Shown here piece after piece: positions 25,063-34,013 of a stretch of 64,000 nucleotides of DNA; the stretch's first letter is position 1, and each line of letters opens with the position of its first letter. The notes beneath the pieces were generated by a model. That model had not been told where the DNA came from. It was given only the letters and a program-made list of their open reading frames with translations, and ran no database searches. The DNA lies in assembly GCF_003293845.1 (NCBI RefSeq), contig NZ_QLST01000004.1, positions 1 to 64,000 of the forward strand, read 5' to 3'. Made by a program: the position numbers and the translations under genes. This DNA is from Flavobacterium tibetense. GTDB taxonomy: Bacteria; Bacteroidota; Bacteroidia; Flavobacteriales; Flavobacteriaceae.

Positions 25063-25141
25063 CAGTCGCAGTCACAGTGAGCAGTTTATGAGCTTCTTAC
25101 TGAAAACTGCGACTGAAAACTGCGACTGAAAACTGCGACTA
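25063..25141 (+). repeat. Tandem and inverted word repeat between sufT and the DUF2480 gene
   Basis: ACTGAAAACTGCG is repeated three times near 25098-25138. The left half CAGTCGCAGTCACAGT is inverse to the GCGACTG units, giving a stem-loop. The same GACTGAAAACT word is used after sufE. Confidence 0.65.
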
Positions 25142-25145
25142 AGAT

Positions 25146-25649
25146 ATGGACGAAATAGTAAACAAAGTAGCGCAAAGTTCGTTGATGGTTTTCGATTTAG
25201 AAGATTACTTTCCGGACAATCATGTGGTAGATTTAGATATTTCCCAATGGTTATTAGAAGGTTTTATTCTGAAAGAATCCGATTTTAGAACCCAATTAAA
25301 ACACACTGATTTTTCAATTTACCAAGATAAATATGTAGCCTTATGTTGTTCCACAGATGCTGTTTTGCCTGCTTGGGCATTCACTTTGGTTACGGTTCAT
25401 TTGGCACCATTTGCTCTAAAAGTAATTCATGGCTCAAAAAAGGCTGCTATTATAGAATGGTACCAAGATATTTTGAATAAATTAGACTACACAGATTATT
25501 TTCAAAAACCAGTCATCTTAAAAGGGTGTTCCAAAAAACCAGTTCCCAACGAAGTTTATACATTGGCAATTCAAAAATTAATGAAAGTTTCCAAAAGTGT
25601 TATGTTTGGTGAGGCTTGTTCGGCTGTTCCTTTGTTTAAAAATAAATAA
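25146..25649 (+). CDS. DUF2480 family protein
   Basis: This is a 167-residue protein recognised as the Bacteroidetes DUF2480 family by VVDLDISQWLLEGFILKESDFR, WAFTLVTVHL, and ILKGCSKKPVPNEVYTLAIQKLMKVSKSVMFGEACS. Three cysteines, in ALCCSTD and KGCSK, plus GEACS near the end could bind a metal. No enzyme activity is known. Its place behind suf genes is common in Flavobacteria (general knowledge) and may point to a link with Fe-S metabolism. Confidence 0.87.
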   Translation: MDEIVNKVAQSSLMVFDLEDYFPDNHVVDLDISQWLLEGFILKESDFRTQLKHTDFSIYQDKYVALCCSTDAVLPAWAFTLVTVHLAPFALKVIHGSKKAAIIEWYQDILNKLDYTDYFQKPVILKGCSKKPVPNEVYTLAIQKLMKVSKSVMFGEACSAVPLFKNK

Positions 25650-25658
25650 ATATCTTTG
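25632..25658 (+). promoter_or_regulatory. Promoter of the DUF3078 gene
   Basis: TATCTTTG at 25651-25658 matches the -7 consensus; TTG at 25632-25634 is a possible -33 box with 16-base spacing. It begins inside the end of the DUF2480 gene and lies 25 bases before the ATG at 25684. Confidence 0.65.
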
Positions 25659-25683
25659 TGCCTTTAATTTTAAAACTTGAAGG

Positions 25684-26526
25684 ATGAAAAGGTTTTTATT
25701 TTTAACATTATTTGTTACTGTGACAACTATTGCGCAAGAAACAACTATTGATACTACAAAACATTGGTCAAGAAAAGGTGTTTTCACGCTTTTAGCCAAT
25801 CAATCGTCTTTTGATAATTGGTTAGCTGGTGGTCAGAATAACTTTGCTGGAAATGCCAATATTAATTACGATTTCAATTATAAAAATGGCGATTGGAATT
25901 GGGATAATAAAATTATCGCAGCTTATGGTTTAACCAAAATTAAAGGTGCGGATACTCAAAAAACAGATGACAGAATTGAGTTTAATTCCTTATTAGGTAA
26001 AAAAGCATCTGGAAATTGGTTTTATTCTGCTTTTTTCAATTTCAAAACTCAGATGGATACAGGTTTAGATCCAGCGACTAGAACCACTAAAATTTCTCAT
26101 TTCTTTTCACCAGCATTTTTTCAATTAGGGCCTGGTATGTTATGGAAAAAAAGTGATAATTTGAAAGTAAATTTTGCTCCAGCAACGTCAAGAGTAATTT
26201 TAGTTCATGATCATTTTACCGAATTTGGACCTTCTTTTGGTGTAGAGCAAGGAGAAACAACTCGTTTTGAATTTGGAGCAGCAATAAATGGGTACTATAA
26301 ATTCCAAATCATGGAAAATGTCTCTGTTGAAAATATTTTAAACTTATATTCCAATTATTTAGATGAGGCAAAAAATGTTGATATTGATTACCAATTGAAC
26401 ATTGTAATGAAAATCAATAAATATTTATCTACCAATTTTGCTTTCCAGACCATTTATGATGATAACGCTTTTAAAGGTTTTCAAACCCGTCAAGTGATTG
26501 GTGTAGGATTCAATGCTAACTTTTAA
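25684..26526 (+). CDS. DUF3078 outer-membrane beta-barrel protein
   Basis: The 280-residue exported protein has a signal peptide ending TTIAQE and the DUF3078 hallmarks HWSRKGVFTLLANQSSFDNWLAGGQNNFAGNA. The rest is made of alternating aromatic beta-strands (WNWDNKIIAAYGL, WFYSAFFNFKTQMD) ending in GVGFNANF, as expected for an outer-membrane barrel. Its cargo or role is unknown. A bidirectional terminator separates it from hflX. Confidence 0.88.
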   Translation: MKRFLFLTLFVTVTTIAQETTIDTTKHWSRKGVFTLLANQSSFDNWLAGGQNNFAGNANINYDFNYKNGDWNWDNKIIAAYGLTKIKGADTQKTDDRIEFNSLLGKKASGNWFYSAFFNFKTQMDTGLDPATRTTKISHFFSPAFFQLGPGMLWKKSDNLKVNFAPATSRVILVHDHFTEFGPSFGVEQGETTRFEFGAAINGYYKFQIMENVSVENILNLYSNYLDEAKNVDIDYQLNIVMKINKYLSTNFAFQTIYDDNAFKGFQTRQVIGVGFNANF

Positions 26527-26545
26527 TCAGAACTGGCTTATAACA

Positions 26546-26577
26546 CAAAAAAGACCTCAATTGAGGTCTTTTTTTTA
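26546..26577. terminator. Bidirectional terminator between DUF3078 gene and hflX
   Basis: AAAAAAGACCTCAATTGAGG followed by TCTTTTTTTT is a nearly perfect palindrome with U-tracts on both strands. It overlaps the hflX stop codon at 26575-26577 and serves both converging genes. Confidence 0.88.
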
Positions 26578-27798
26578 TTCGTTTTCAACAGCATCTTTGT
26601 AATCAGGATACAAAAACTTGTTATATGGAAATCTCGTAATATGAATTTCCCTAACGGCTTCGTATACTTTTTCTCTGAACTCTTCAAAATTAGCTTTTTC
26701 AGTTGCAGAAATGAATAAGGTATTTTTATCACCTAATTTGCTCATCCAAGTGTTTTTCCAATCTTCCAAAGTGTAATGCTTGGTTGTTTTTTCAATAGTA
26801 ATATCGTTTTCATCGTATTGTAACGATTGGTAAGCATCAATTTTGTTAAAAACCATGATGGTTGGTTTGTCAGCACTTTTAATGTCTTGTAAAATTTGGT
26901 TTACCGATTCAATATGATCTTCGAAGTCGGGATGTGAAATATCAACCACATGAAGCAACAAATCGGCTTCTCTAACTTCATCTAATGTACTTTTAAACGA
27001 TTCAACTAGTTGCGTTGGTAATTTTCTAATAAATCCAACGGTATCGCTTAAAAGAAATGGTAAATTCTTAATTACTGTTTTTCTAACAGTTGTATCAAGA
27101 GTTGCAAATAATTTGTTTTCTACAAACACATCACTTTTTCCAACAGCATTCATTAAAGTTGATTTTCCAACATTGGTATAACCAACTAAAGCTACACGAA
27201 CCATAGCGCCACGATTGCTTCGTTGCGTTGCCATTTGTTTGTCAATTACTTTAATTTTATCTTTTAGCAAGGATATTCTATCACGCACAATACGACGGTC
27301 AGTTTCAATTTCCGTTTCTCCAGGACCGCGCATTCCAATTCCTCCTTTTTGGCGCTCTAAGTGTGTCCACATTCCAGTTAAACGTGGAAGTAAATATTGA
27401 CATTGCGCCAATTCTACTTGCGTTCTTGCATAGGATGTTTCAGCTCTTTGAGCAAAAATATCCAAAATAAGATTGGTTCTGTCCAAAACCTTACAATCTA
27501 ACTCTTTGGTAATATTTTTGGATTGCGAAGGTGTTAATTCGTCATCAAAAATTACGGTTTTGATGTCGTTGTCCTTGATGAAGTATTTAATTTCTTCCAA
27601 TTTTCCGGTTCCGACAAAGGTTTTTGGATTGGGCTTATCCATTTTTTGAGAAAAACGTTTAATAACCGTACCTCCAGCGGTATAAGTAAGGAATTCCAAC
27701 TCATCAAGATATTCTTTGAGTTTTTCTTCACTTTGGTTTTGCGTTACAATTCCAATTACTATTGATTTTTCAAAGTCAATAACTTCTTTCTCTAACAT
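26575..27798 (-). CDS. hflX: Ribosome-associated GTPase HflX
   Basis: HflX binds ribosomes and splits or rescues stalled ones under stress. The 407-residue protein has the N-terminal HflX domain (KTFVGTGKLEEIKYFIKDN, LDRTNLILDIFAQRAET, and the linker QKGGIGMRGPGETEIETDRR). The G domain follows, with G1 GYTNVGKST, G3 DTVGFI and G4 NKID. A -7 box TACCTTTG lies upstream at 27818-27825. No operon partner is visible. Confidence 0.95.
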   Translation of the reverse strand: MLEKEVIDFEKSIVIGIVTQNQSEEKLKEYLDELEFLTYTAGGTVIKRFSQKMDKPNPKTFVGTGKLEEIKYFIKDNDIKTVIFDDELTPSQSKNITKELDCKVLDRTNLILDIFAQRAETSYARTQVELAQCQYLLPRLTGMWTHLERQKGGIGMRGPGETEIETDRRIVRDRISLLKDKIKVIDKQMATQRSNRGAMVRVALVGYTNVGKSTLMNAVGKSDVFVENKLFATLDTTVRKTVIKNLPFLLSDTVGFIRKLPTQLVESFKSTLDEVREADLLLHVVDISHPDFEDHIESVNQILQDIKSADKPTIMVFNKIDAYQSLQYDENDITIEKTTKHYTLEDWKNTWMSKLGDKNTLFISATEKANFEEFREKVYEAVREIHITRFPYNKFLYPDYKDAVENE

Positions 27799-27817
27799 AA
27801 TCGTTCTTTATATAGTA

Positions 27818-27825
27818 CAAAGGTA
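27818..27825 (-). promoter_or_regulatory. -7 box TACCTTTG of hflX
   Basis: Exact match to TAnnTTTG on the minus strand, 20 bases before the hflX ATG. No clear TTG is seen at -33. Confidence 0.6.
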
Positions 27826-27841
27826 GCGAAATAGTAATCAT

Positions 27842-27869
27842 AAAAAAAGCGACTCAATTGAGTCGCTTT
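27842..27869 (-). terminator. Terminator of the TonB receptor/DUF5689 operon
   Basis: AAAGCGACTCAATTGAGTCG followed by CTTT is a perfect palindrome, with a T-tract on the minus strand. It lies 21 bases after the DUF5689 stop. Confidence 0.85.
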
Positions 27870-27890
27870 AGTTTATAAAAAGTAATGCAA

Positions 27891-29261
27891 TTAGTTAATT
27901 ACAATATTGTCAATTTGCATTGTCGTTGTTGGTCCACTTGTTCCGTTTCCAACATATTCAAACACGAAATAACCGTTTCCAGTAATTCCTGCTGGAATAT
28001 TGTAAACACCACTCGCAGTAAAATCTGTTGGATAACCAGAAGGTAATCCTGGAGAAATAGTAAAGTTTGATGTGATATCTACTAAAGTTGCAGAAGTTAT
28101 TTGACTTCCTGGTGTATAATTAGTTGTATAGTAAACTTTCAAAACATTTCCATTTGCAAAACCTGCTTTTGTTTCAAAAGACAAAGTATTTGCTGCGGTC
28201 ATATTTACTGGAACGATGAATAAACTTCTATTTGCTTCAGGAGTTCCACCAAAAGATGACATTTGAATATAAGTATTTCCACCAAATATTTTTCTTTCCC
28301 AATATCTACTTCCTACAGCAGCATCGTTGATGTATTTAGGGAAGTTTCTTTGGTTTGTTGTGGTATAAGATGTAAAAGGCTCATTCAATGTGGCATCAAA
28401 ATTTAATGCATTACCAACTATTGGAGGGAAAAAGTCAATATCTAATCTAGGATTAGTCAATTTAACATCATTAAGTGTTCTAACCATAAATTGGAATGTA
28501 GATCCAAATTTTGTTAGAACGCCTCTAATTTTTCCACTTCCTTCTGGAATGGCGTTTGCTGAAAAAGTAGCGAACGAACTTACTCTCACAATAATTTTAT
28601 TACCAAATTCATCAGTAATTTCATGATTTGTTGCGCCACCTGGACTTGGTAGACTTTCGTCAAAATAAGTTTTCCCTAGTGATGCATCAGTAAATTGAAC
28701 ATTATCAAACTCAATTAGCTTGTTCAAGTTAGCGTTATTTAATGCTTGAGTAATTGTAATATTGTTTACAATCTCATCTTCATTTACTTTTTCACAAGAG
28801 CGTAAGATAATATCTTGGTATTCTACACCCGAAATACGACCAACACCACCATTGAAAGAAGATCCAATTACCGTACTATTGTTCTGAACGTTGTAAAAAC
28901 GATTGTCCATTTTAATATATACTTTTCTTCCTGGTTCAAATCTATTATATAGATTGTATGAATCAACAGGAACACTAAAACCTACTCCGCCATCAGTAGC
29001 AATCATAGAGATTGATTTAAAGAAATTCCCTCCTTCATCACTAGAAGTTATGTAAGCTTCAATAAAGTCGTCACCTTCTTCATTGTTAGGGTACTCTGTT
29101 GCAGTTGCAGTTGCTGAACTTGTAATTGTATTTACTTGTACATTTGCATCAATGGTTACACACTCGTTAGATAAATCAGGTGTACCGTAGTCATCGCCAT
29201 TTACACAACTTACTAAAGTTGCAAAAAAAGCAGGGATTAATAAAAATTTAATATTTTTCAT
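27891..29261 (-). CDS. DUF5689 lipoprotein, surface exposed
   Basis: The 456-residue lipoprotein has its lipid Cys in ATLVSCVNGDDYG. The Asp/Gly residues after the Cys suit export to the cell surface in Bacteroidetes. The N-terminal half is the DUF5689 domain (about 40-270), an OB-like fold with FVPVDSYNLYNRFEPGRKVYIK-type strands. The C-terminal part (about 290-456) resembles a choice-of-anchor J/beta-sandwich module ending MQIDNIVIN. It is the third gene of the operon with the TonB receptor and probably forms its surface partner. The ligand is unknown. Confidence 0.82.
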   Translation of the reverse strand: MKNIKFLLIPAFFATLVSCVNGDDYGTPDLSNECVTIDANVQVNTITSSATATATEYPNNEEGDDFIEAYITSSDEGGNFFKSISMIATDGGVGFSVPVDSYNLYNRFEPGRKVYIKMDNRFYNVQNNSTVIGSSFNGGVGRISGVEYQDIILRSCEKVNEDEIVNNITITQALNNANLNKLIEFDNVQFTDASLGKTYFDESLPSPGGATNHEITDEFGNKIIVRVSSFATFSANAIPEGSGKIRGVLTKFGSTFQFMVRTLNDVKLTNPRLDIDFFPPIVGNALNFDATLNEPFTSYTTTNQRNFPKYINDAAVGSRYWERKIFGGNTYIQMSSFGGTPEANRSLFIVPVNMTAANTLSFETKAGFANGNVLKVYYTTNYTPGSQITSATLVDITSNFTISPGLPSGYPTDFTASGVYNIPAGITGNGYFVFEYVGNGTSGPTTTMQIDNIVIN

Positions 29262-29266
29262 AGCTA

Positions 29267-29893
29267 TTAATTTTCAAAAACTTTAATATTATCTAATTGG
29301 TAAGTAGTGGTTACCCCAGCTCTGCTTCCAGTATATTTAAAAGCGATTCTAACATTTTCACTGTTGTAAGCGCTTAAATCTATATTGCCGCTATTTAAAA
29401 ATACATCCTCTTGACCTGAAACAGGTAAAATAGGATTTAATTCTGTCCAAGTAGCAGTTGTTAAACCCGCCTGAGTACCGTCATAATCTTCAGAAATAAA
29501 AACAGTTAGAGCAGCTCCTTGCCAAAAACGAATTTTAGTATCAAATGAAAACAATTCGCTTTCAGTAGTAGTTAAATCTAAAGCAGGTGTAATTAGCCAT
29601 GCTTCGTCATTTGTGCCATTTGCAGAAAAGAATGATGAAAATTCAGCATATTTATTTGAACTAAAAATTCTTGCATGCCATAATCTAGTACTTGTAGTGT
29701 TGAAATTCAACCAACCTTCAATACTAATTGGCACTTCTGTTGAGCCACTACCTGTAGTTGATGTTTCAAATCCTTCACTTAAAATCAATTGTTTGATAGG
29801 TGGAATATCAAAATCATCTTCTTTCACACAACTTGTTAAAACACTTGAAGAAAGTGCTAACAAGAAAACGATTTTTAAAATGTTATTTTTCAT
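29267..29893 (-). CDS. Choice-of-anchor J domain lipoprotein
   Basis: The 208-residue lipoprotein has its Cys in SSVLTSCVKEDDFD, and the acidic stretch behind it suits surface export. The body is one choice-of-anchor J type beta-sandwich: ILSEGFETST, AWLITPALDLT, FIAFKYTG-like strands and the end YQLDNIKVFEN. The C-terminal part of the DUF5689 gene (5 bases downstream) has the same pattern. It is probably a carbohydrate- or ligand-binding surface module. Confidence 0.78.
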   Translation of the reverse strand: MKNNILKIVFLLALSSSVLTSCVKEDDFDIPPIKQLILSEGFETSTTGSGSTEVPISIEGWLNFNTTSTRLWHARIFSSNKYAEFSSFFSANGTNDEAWLITPALDLTTTESELFSFDTKIRFWQGAALTVFISEDYDGTQAGLTTATWTELNPILPVSGQEDVFLNSGNIDLSAYNSENVRIAFKYTGSRAGVTTTYQLDNIKVFEN

Positions 29894-29904
29894 ATTGCAA
29901 TTTT

Positions 29905-32679
29905 TTAGAAATTAATGTAGAAGTTAACGAAGTACGTTCTTCCAAAACCATAGAAATACTTAGGACCAAAGCTTGGAGTTCCGTTAGCTAAATCTTGTTG
30001 TAAATCAGGGAAAGTTGCCTTTCTTGATTGTTCGAAACCTCCAGTTTTGTATTCTACATCAAATATGTTGTTGATAGAAGCGAAGAAACCAAATGTATCT
30101 CTAGTTTTACGACTGATTCTCCATGATTTACCACCAATTAAATTCACAAGCATAAAGCTATCAAATTTTTCTTGTTTTAGCAAATCTCTTACTGATTGGT
30201 TATTTGCACCAGGAAAAGAAACACCTGTGTTATCATCAATTGTAAAATTATCTGTTCTTAAAATATTTGAAGCATCAATATACGAATCAGCTAAATAATT
30301 GGCATTAGCTCCAATCCACCAGAAATTTGGGTTACGGTATTCTAAACCAACAGAATATGCTTGTTGAGGTATTCCTGCTTGTCTCAAGCCTTTGATGTAA
30401 TTGGTTCCAAAATCAGTAACTGGGTTTTGACCAATAGCGGCTAGGTTATCATCGTTTGTTCTTAATCGTGCATTATCAGAGAAAATATATTGTCCGTAAG
30501 ATGCAGCAGCAGTTGCTTTAATGGTTGAAGTAATTTGGTATTCTAAACCAAGTTCAAGACCCATATTTTGTTTGTCAATTCCTGTTACGACTTCACTTAC
30601 GAATGAATCCTCATCTCCACCAGCATCACCAATACTTTCAGCATAGAAGAAAGAAATTTCTGTTGCGTCTTTGATTTTGGTATAGAAACCAGTTAAGCGC
30701 GCTTTTAATTTTGGCGCTCTAATGATGTAACTTGCATCAGCACTAACAATAGACTCACTAACTAAATCAGTAGTAATATTGTTGTTTAAACGTGCGTTTG
30801 AAAAGGTATTTCTTAAGTTTGGCGCTTGTGTCATGTAAAGACCATTAAAATCTAATAAATGACGACCAGTTAATTTATATGTTAATCCTCCTTTGAATCC
30901 AAAATTTTCAAAAATGGCCTTATCACCTTTTCCAAAAGAATTATCAGCATAAATACCGTTTCTATATAAACCTTCTCTTTGGTATTCTGATCTTGAGAAC
31001 GATTGTGCTAAATAAAAATCCGCTTTATCATAAGTAAATTTAAACTGCGTAAAACCGTCGATTGTAGTAGCAAATAAGTTATAGTTATAACCGTATTTAT
31101 CGCCTTCTCCAACTTGTCTATTTGGATTGTTTAAGTCAGGTTGTGCTGCATTTCCAGCAAAGAAAGGATCAATGTCTAGGAAATATTGACCACCCATTAA
31201 GTCTAATAGGTTTTGGAAATTATTAGATTTTAATCTTCTAAAGTTTGCTCCTGCATTAATTGTTAAATTATCAGAAACATTAGAGTTTAAGATAGTATTA
31301 GCGCTCCATAATTTATCATCTGTTCTATCTTCATATAAAGCATAAACACTTCTTCCTGGGTTAGCGCTGTTTTGGTTTGCTATATACATGGCGTTCCAAT
31401 CAATTTGAGAACGAGATCTAAAAATATTAGCATAAGTTTGAAACTCATCAGGAGATAATCCGCCAGCTAAATTACTGAAAAAACTAGGTAAGTTTTGGTA
31501 GTAAGTTGGATCAGGATTATTTGCATTTTGGAAGTCTAAACGCGAGTTTCCAATTGAACCTGTTTGGAAAGCAACATTGGTGTTCAAAGAAGTTCTATCT
31601 GTAATTTTCCAGAAATGAGATAACATGTTGATTGGCTCAGCAATGTCCTTATCTCTTGAATTTCTTTTTTTACCATCTTGCCAACCCCAATATGAGTTGT
31701 AACGAACTCCCATTATATTATTTACTTCTTCAGTATTTGGTGAGTTTTTACCTCTACTGTTTTGTGCGTAAATAGAGGTAAAATTTAAACTGTGTTTGTC
31801 ATTAAATTTCTTTTCAACACTTGCAAAAAGAGAGTTTGCACCGTAATCAGTTCCTTCGAAGTAACCTTCTTGTGCCCATCTTCTTGAACCCGAAACTACA
31901 AACGCCCAACCATTTTTATCTAAACCTGAAGCATGGGTTGCCATAGCTCTCCAGCTGTAATTCGAATTTGTCCCAGAAAAAGTAATACGATTTCCTGGTC
32001 TAAAATAAGAAGCTCTTGTATTAATTTCTTGTGTTCCTAAAGCATTACCAAAAGTGTAATCAGAAGGAGCAGAACCCATTGTAAATTCTTGGTTTCTTGT
32101 AGCGTCATTTAATCCGCCCCAGTTGCTCCATTGAGGTCTACCATCATATAATTTATTCATTACAATACCATTAATCATCGTAGTACTGTATTGGTTGTCT
32201 AAACCTCTAATTCTAAAACGTGCTTGCCCCCAGTTGAAAGCTGCTGTTTGTTGGTATGTGTCTCTTGCAGCTTGTAATAAACCAGAAGTACTTTCCGACC
32301 CACTATTATCATCTCCTAAATCATTTTCTGTAATTGTAACCAAACTTAGTTGTAATTCTGAAGCTAAGTCTACTTCTAAAATAATTACTCCTAAATCTAG
32401 GGCTTCACCCAAAGTAGGTTCTAAAACTAAGGTTTGTGTTACATAACCAAAAGTTTTAATAACCACAACATCTGATTTTTCGGCAATCGATTGAAAAACA
32501 AAGTTACCGCCAAAATCAGTTAAAACCGTTTGATTACTGCTTTGTAAAGTAACGGTTACATTTTGTAAAGGTTTTTGTGTTTTTTGATCAACAACCTTAC
32601 CTTTTAAGGCAGGATTTTGCTGAGCGAAAACAAAAACAGCTTGTAGCACAAATAAAATGCTTAATACAAGTTTTTTCAT
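29905..32679 (-). CDS. TonB-dependent receptor with carboxypeptidase-like N-domain
   Basis: The 924-residue outer-membrane receptor has a signal peptide (VFVFAQQ), a CarboxypepD-like domain (about 22-105: LKGKVVDQKTQKPLQNVTV) and a plug with FRIRGLDNQYSTTMINGIVMNKLYDGR. A large beta-barrel follows, ending in FYINF with the terminal Phe typical of outer-membrane proteins. It takes up a substrate with energy from TonB. The two lipoproteins that follow replace the SusD partner found with polysaccharide receptors, so it is not a standard SusCD pair. The divergent neighbour is a secreted nuclease/phosphatase. Confidence 0.92.
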   Translation of the reverse strand: MKKLVLSILFVLQAVFVFAQQNPALKGKVVDQKTQKPLQNVTVTLQSSNQTVLTDFGGNFVFQSIAEKSDVVVIKTFGYVTQTLVLEPTLGEALDLGVIILEVDLASELQLSLVTITENDLGDDNSGSESTSGLLQAARDTYQQTAAFNWGQARFRIRGLDNQYSTTMINGIVMNKLYDGRPQWSNWGGLNDATRNQEFTMGSAPSDYTFGNALGTQEINTRASYFRPGNRITFSGTNSNYSWRAMATHASGLDKNGWAFVVSGSRRWAQEGYFEGTDYGANSLFASVEKKFNDKHSLNFTSIYAQNSRGKNSPNTEEVNNIMGVRYNSYWGWQDGKKRNSRDKDIAEPINMLSHFWKITDRTSLNTNVAFQTGSIGNSRLDFQNANNPDPTYYQNLPSFFSNLAGGLSPDEFQTYANIFRSRSQIDWNAMYIANQNSANPGRSVYALYEDRTDDKLWSANTILNSNVSDNLTINAGANFRRLKSNNFQNLLDLMGGQYFLDIDPFFAGNAAQPDLNNPNRQVGEGDKYGYNYNLFATTIDGFTQFKFTYDKADFYLAQSFSRSEYQREGLYRNGIYADNSFGKGDKAIFENFGFKGGLTYKLTGRHLLDFNGLYMTQAPNLRNTFSNARLNNNITTDLVSESIVSADASYIIRAPKLKARLTGFYTKIKDATEISFFYAESIGDAGGDEDSFVSEVVTGIDKQNMGLELGLEYQITSTIKATAAASYGQYIFSDNARLRTNDDNLAAIGQNPVTDFGTNYIKGLRQAGIPQQAYSVGLEYRNPNFWWIGANANYLADSYIDASNILRTDNFTIDDNTGVSFPGANNQSVRDLLKQEKFDSFMLVNLIGGKSWRISRKTRDTFGFFASINNIFDVEYKTGGFEQSRKATFPDLQQDLANGTPSFGPKYFYGFGRTYFVNFYINF

Positions 32680-32765
32680 AAATGAAATTAAAATTAATAA
32701 AAGGTTAATAGTTAAGTAATTAAAACTTAACAGCCTGCAAATGTATAACTTTTAATAATATTATT

Positions 32766-32773
32766 TACCTTTG
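32766..32773 (+). promoter_or_regulatory. -7 box TACCTTTG of the EEP nuclease gene
   Basis: Exact TAnnTTTG match 45 bases before the ATG at 32819, in the 139 bp spacer to the divergent TonB receptor gene. Confidence 0.6.
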
Positions 32774-32818
32774 GCACCCAATTTGTATTAAAATTGACAG
32801 TAACATAACATACATTTT

Positions 32819-33919
32819 ATGAAAATGAAACATTTTTTAGCAAGTTTTGTAATGCTATTCGTTGTAAATCAAGGGTTTACTCAAGCGAAAAACTTCAAAA
32901 TTCAAACCATTGCTTTTTACAACGTTGAAAATTTATTTGATACCATTAATGATCCAAAAATTAATGACGACGAGTATACGCCAACAAGAGGTTGGACGAA
33001 TAAAAACTACAGAAAGAAATTAGATAACTTAAGTAGAGTTATTCCTGAAATAGGCACGGGTGAGAATCAAAAGAACGCTCCTGTAGTAATAGGGTTGTGT
33101 GAAGTTGAAAATAGAGGTGTTCTTGAAGACTTAATCAAGCATCCTAAAATGGTTCCTCACGGTTATAGTATTATTCATTTCGATTCTCCAGACGGAAGAG
33201 GAATTGACACTGCTTTATTATACCAAAGTAAATATTTTACACCAACTAGCTATACTAATGTTCCTTTGTTAATCTATAGAGATGCTGAAGAACAAAAAAA
33301 GTCAGATGAAAAAGAAGAAGAAGGTGATGATAAAACCGTTGCCGATACCAAAAGCAAGCGCGTTTATACAAGAGATCAATTATTAGTAACAGGTTATTTA
33401 GATGGAGAAGAAATTAGTTTTATCGTAAATCACTGGCCATCGCGTTCAGGTGGAGAGAAAAGAAGTAGCCCTTATCGTGAAGCAGCGGGTCGTTTAAATA
33501 GACAAATTATTGACTCGTTATACAAAATCAATCCAAATGCTAAGGTAATTACAATGGGAGATTTGAATGACGGTCCAATGAATAAAAGTGTGAAAAAAGA
33601 ATTAGGCGCTAAAGGGAAAAAATCAGATGTTAAAGAATTTGGCATTTACAACCCAATGGAAGAAATGTCTAAAAAAGGAATTGGGACATTAGCTTATCGA
33701 GATTCTTGGGATCTGTTTGACCAAATGATGTTAACCGAACCATTGGTAAGAAAAGAAGCAACAGGTTGGATGTATTGGAAAGCAGGAGTATATAACAAAC
33801 CTTTTTTAGTTCAAAAAGAAGGTAGATGGAAAGGATATCCTTTACGAAACTCTAATGGAGTTCCAGGCTTTTCCGATCACTTCCCAGTGTATGTGTATTT
33901 GATTAAAGAGGTTAGATAA
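32819..33919 (+). CDS. Secreted endonuclease/exonuclease/phosphatase family protein
   Basis: The 366-residue protein has a signal peptide ending QGFTQAK. The EEP fold is shown by TIAFYNVENLFDT, VVIGLCEVENRGVLEDL (metal Glu), FIVNHWPSRSGG, VITMGDLNDGPMNKS (Asp-x-Asn) and the closing GVPGFSDHFPVYVYL (Asp-His). These are the metal and catalytic residues of DNase I-like enzymes. The substrate may be DNA, a nucleotide or a phospho-ester. It is divergent from the TonB receptor operon, and an outer-membrane system for use of extracellular nucleic acid is a reasonable guess. Confidence 0.88.
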   Translation: MKMKHFLASFVMLFVVNQGFTQAKNFKIQTIAFYNVENLFDTINDPKINDDEYTPTRGWTNKNYRKKLDNLSRVIPEIGTGENQKNAPVVIGLCEVENRGVLEDLIKHPKMVPHGYSIIHFDSPDGRGIDTALLYQSKYFTPTSYTNVPLLIYRDAEEQKKSDEKEEEGDDKTVADTKSKRVYTRDQLLVTGYLDGEEISFIVNHWPSRSGGEKRSSPYREAAGRLNRQIIDSLYKINPNAKVITMGDLNDGPMNKSVKKELGAKGKKSDVKEFGIYNPMEEMSKKGIGTLAYRDSWDLFDQMMLTEPLVRKEATGWMYWKAGVYNKPFLVQKEGRWKGYPLRNSNGVPGFSDHFPVYVYLIKEVR

Positions 33920-33937
33920 ATAAAAGATAGTAAATTT

Positions 33938-33980
33938 AAAAAGGTTAGTTGGTAACAAAAATTACAGCTAACCTTTTTTC
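33938..33980 (+). terminator. Terminator after the EEP nuclease gene
   Basis: AAAAAGGTTAG and CTAACCTTTTTT pair over 11 bases with a 19-base loop, followed by TCTTTTTTG. It lies about 20 bases after the stop. Confidence 0.75.
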
Positions 33981-34013
33981 TTTTTTGTAACTTTACCTTT
34001 TAATTTGTAAAAG

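Noticed and set aside
25063..25141. Tandem ACTGAAAACTGCG units as a CRISPR
   Set aside because: Units are 13 bases, adjoin without unique spacers, and no cas gene is near.
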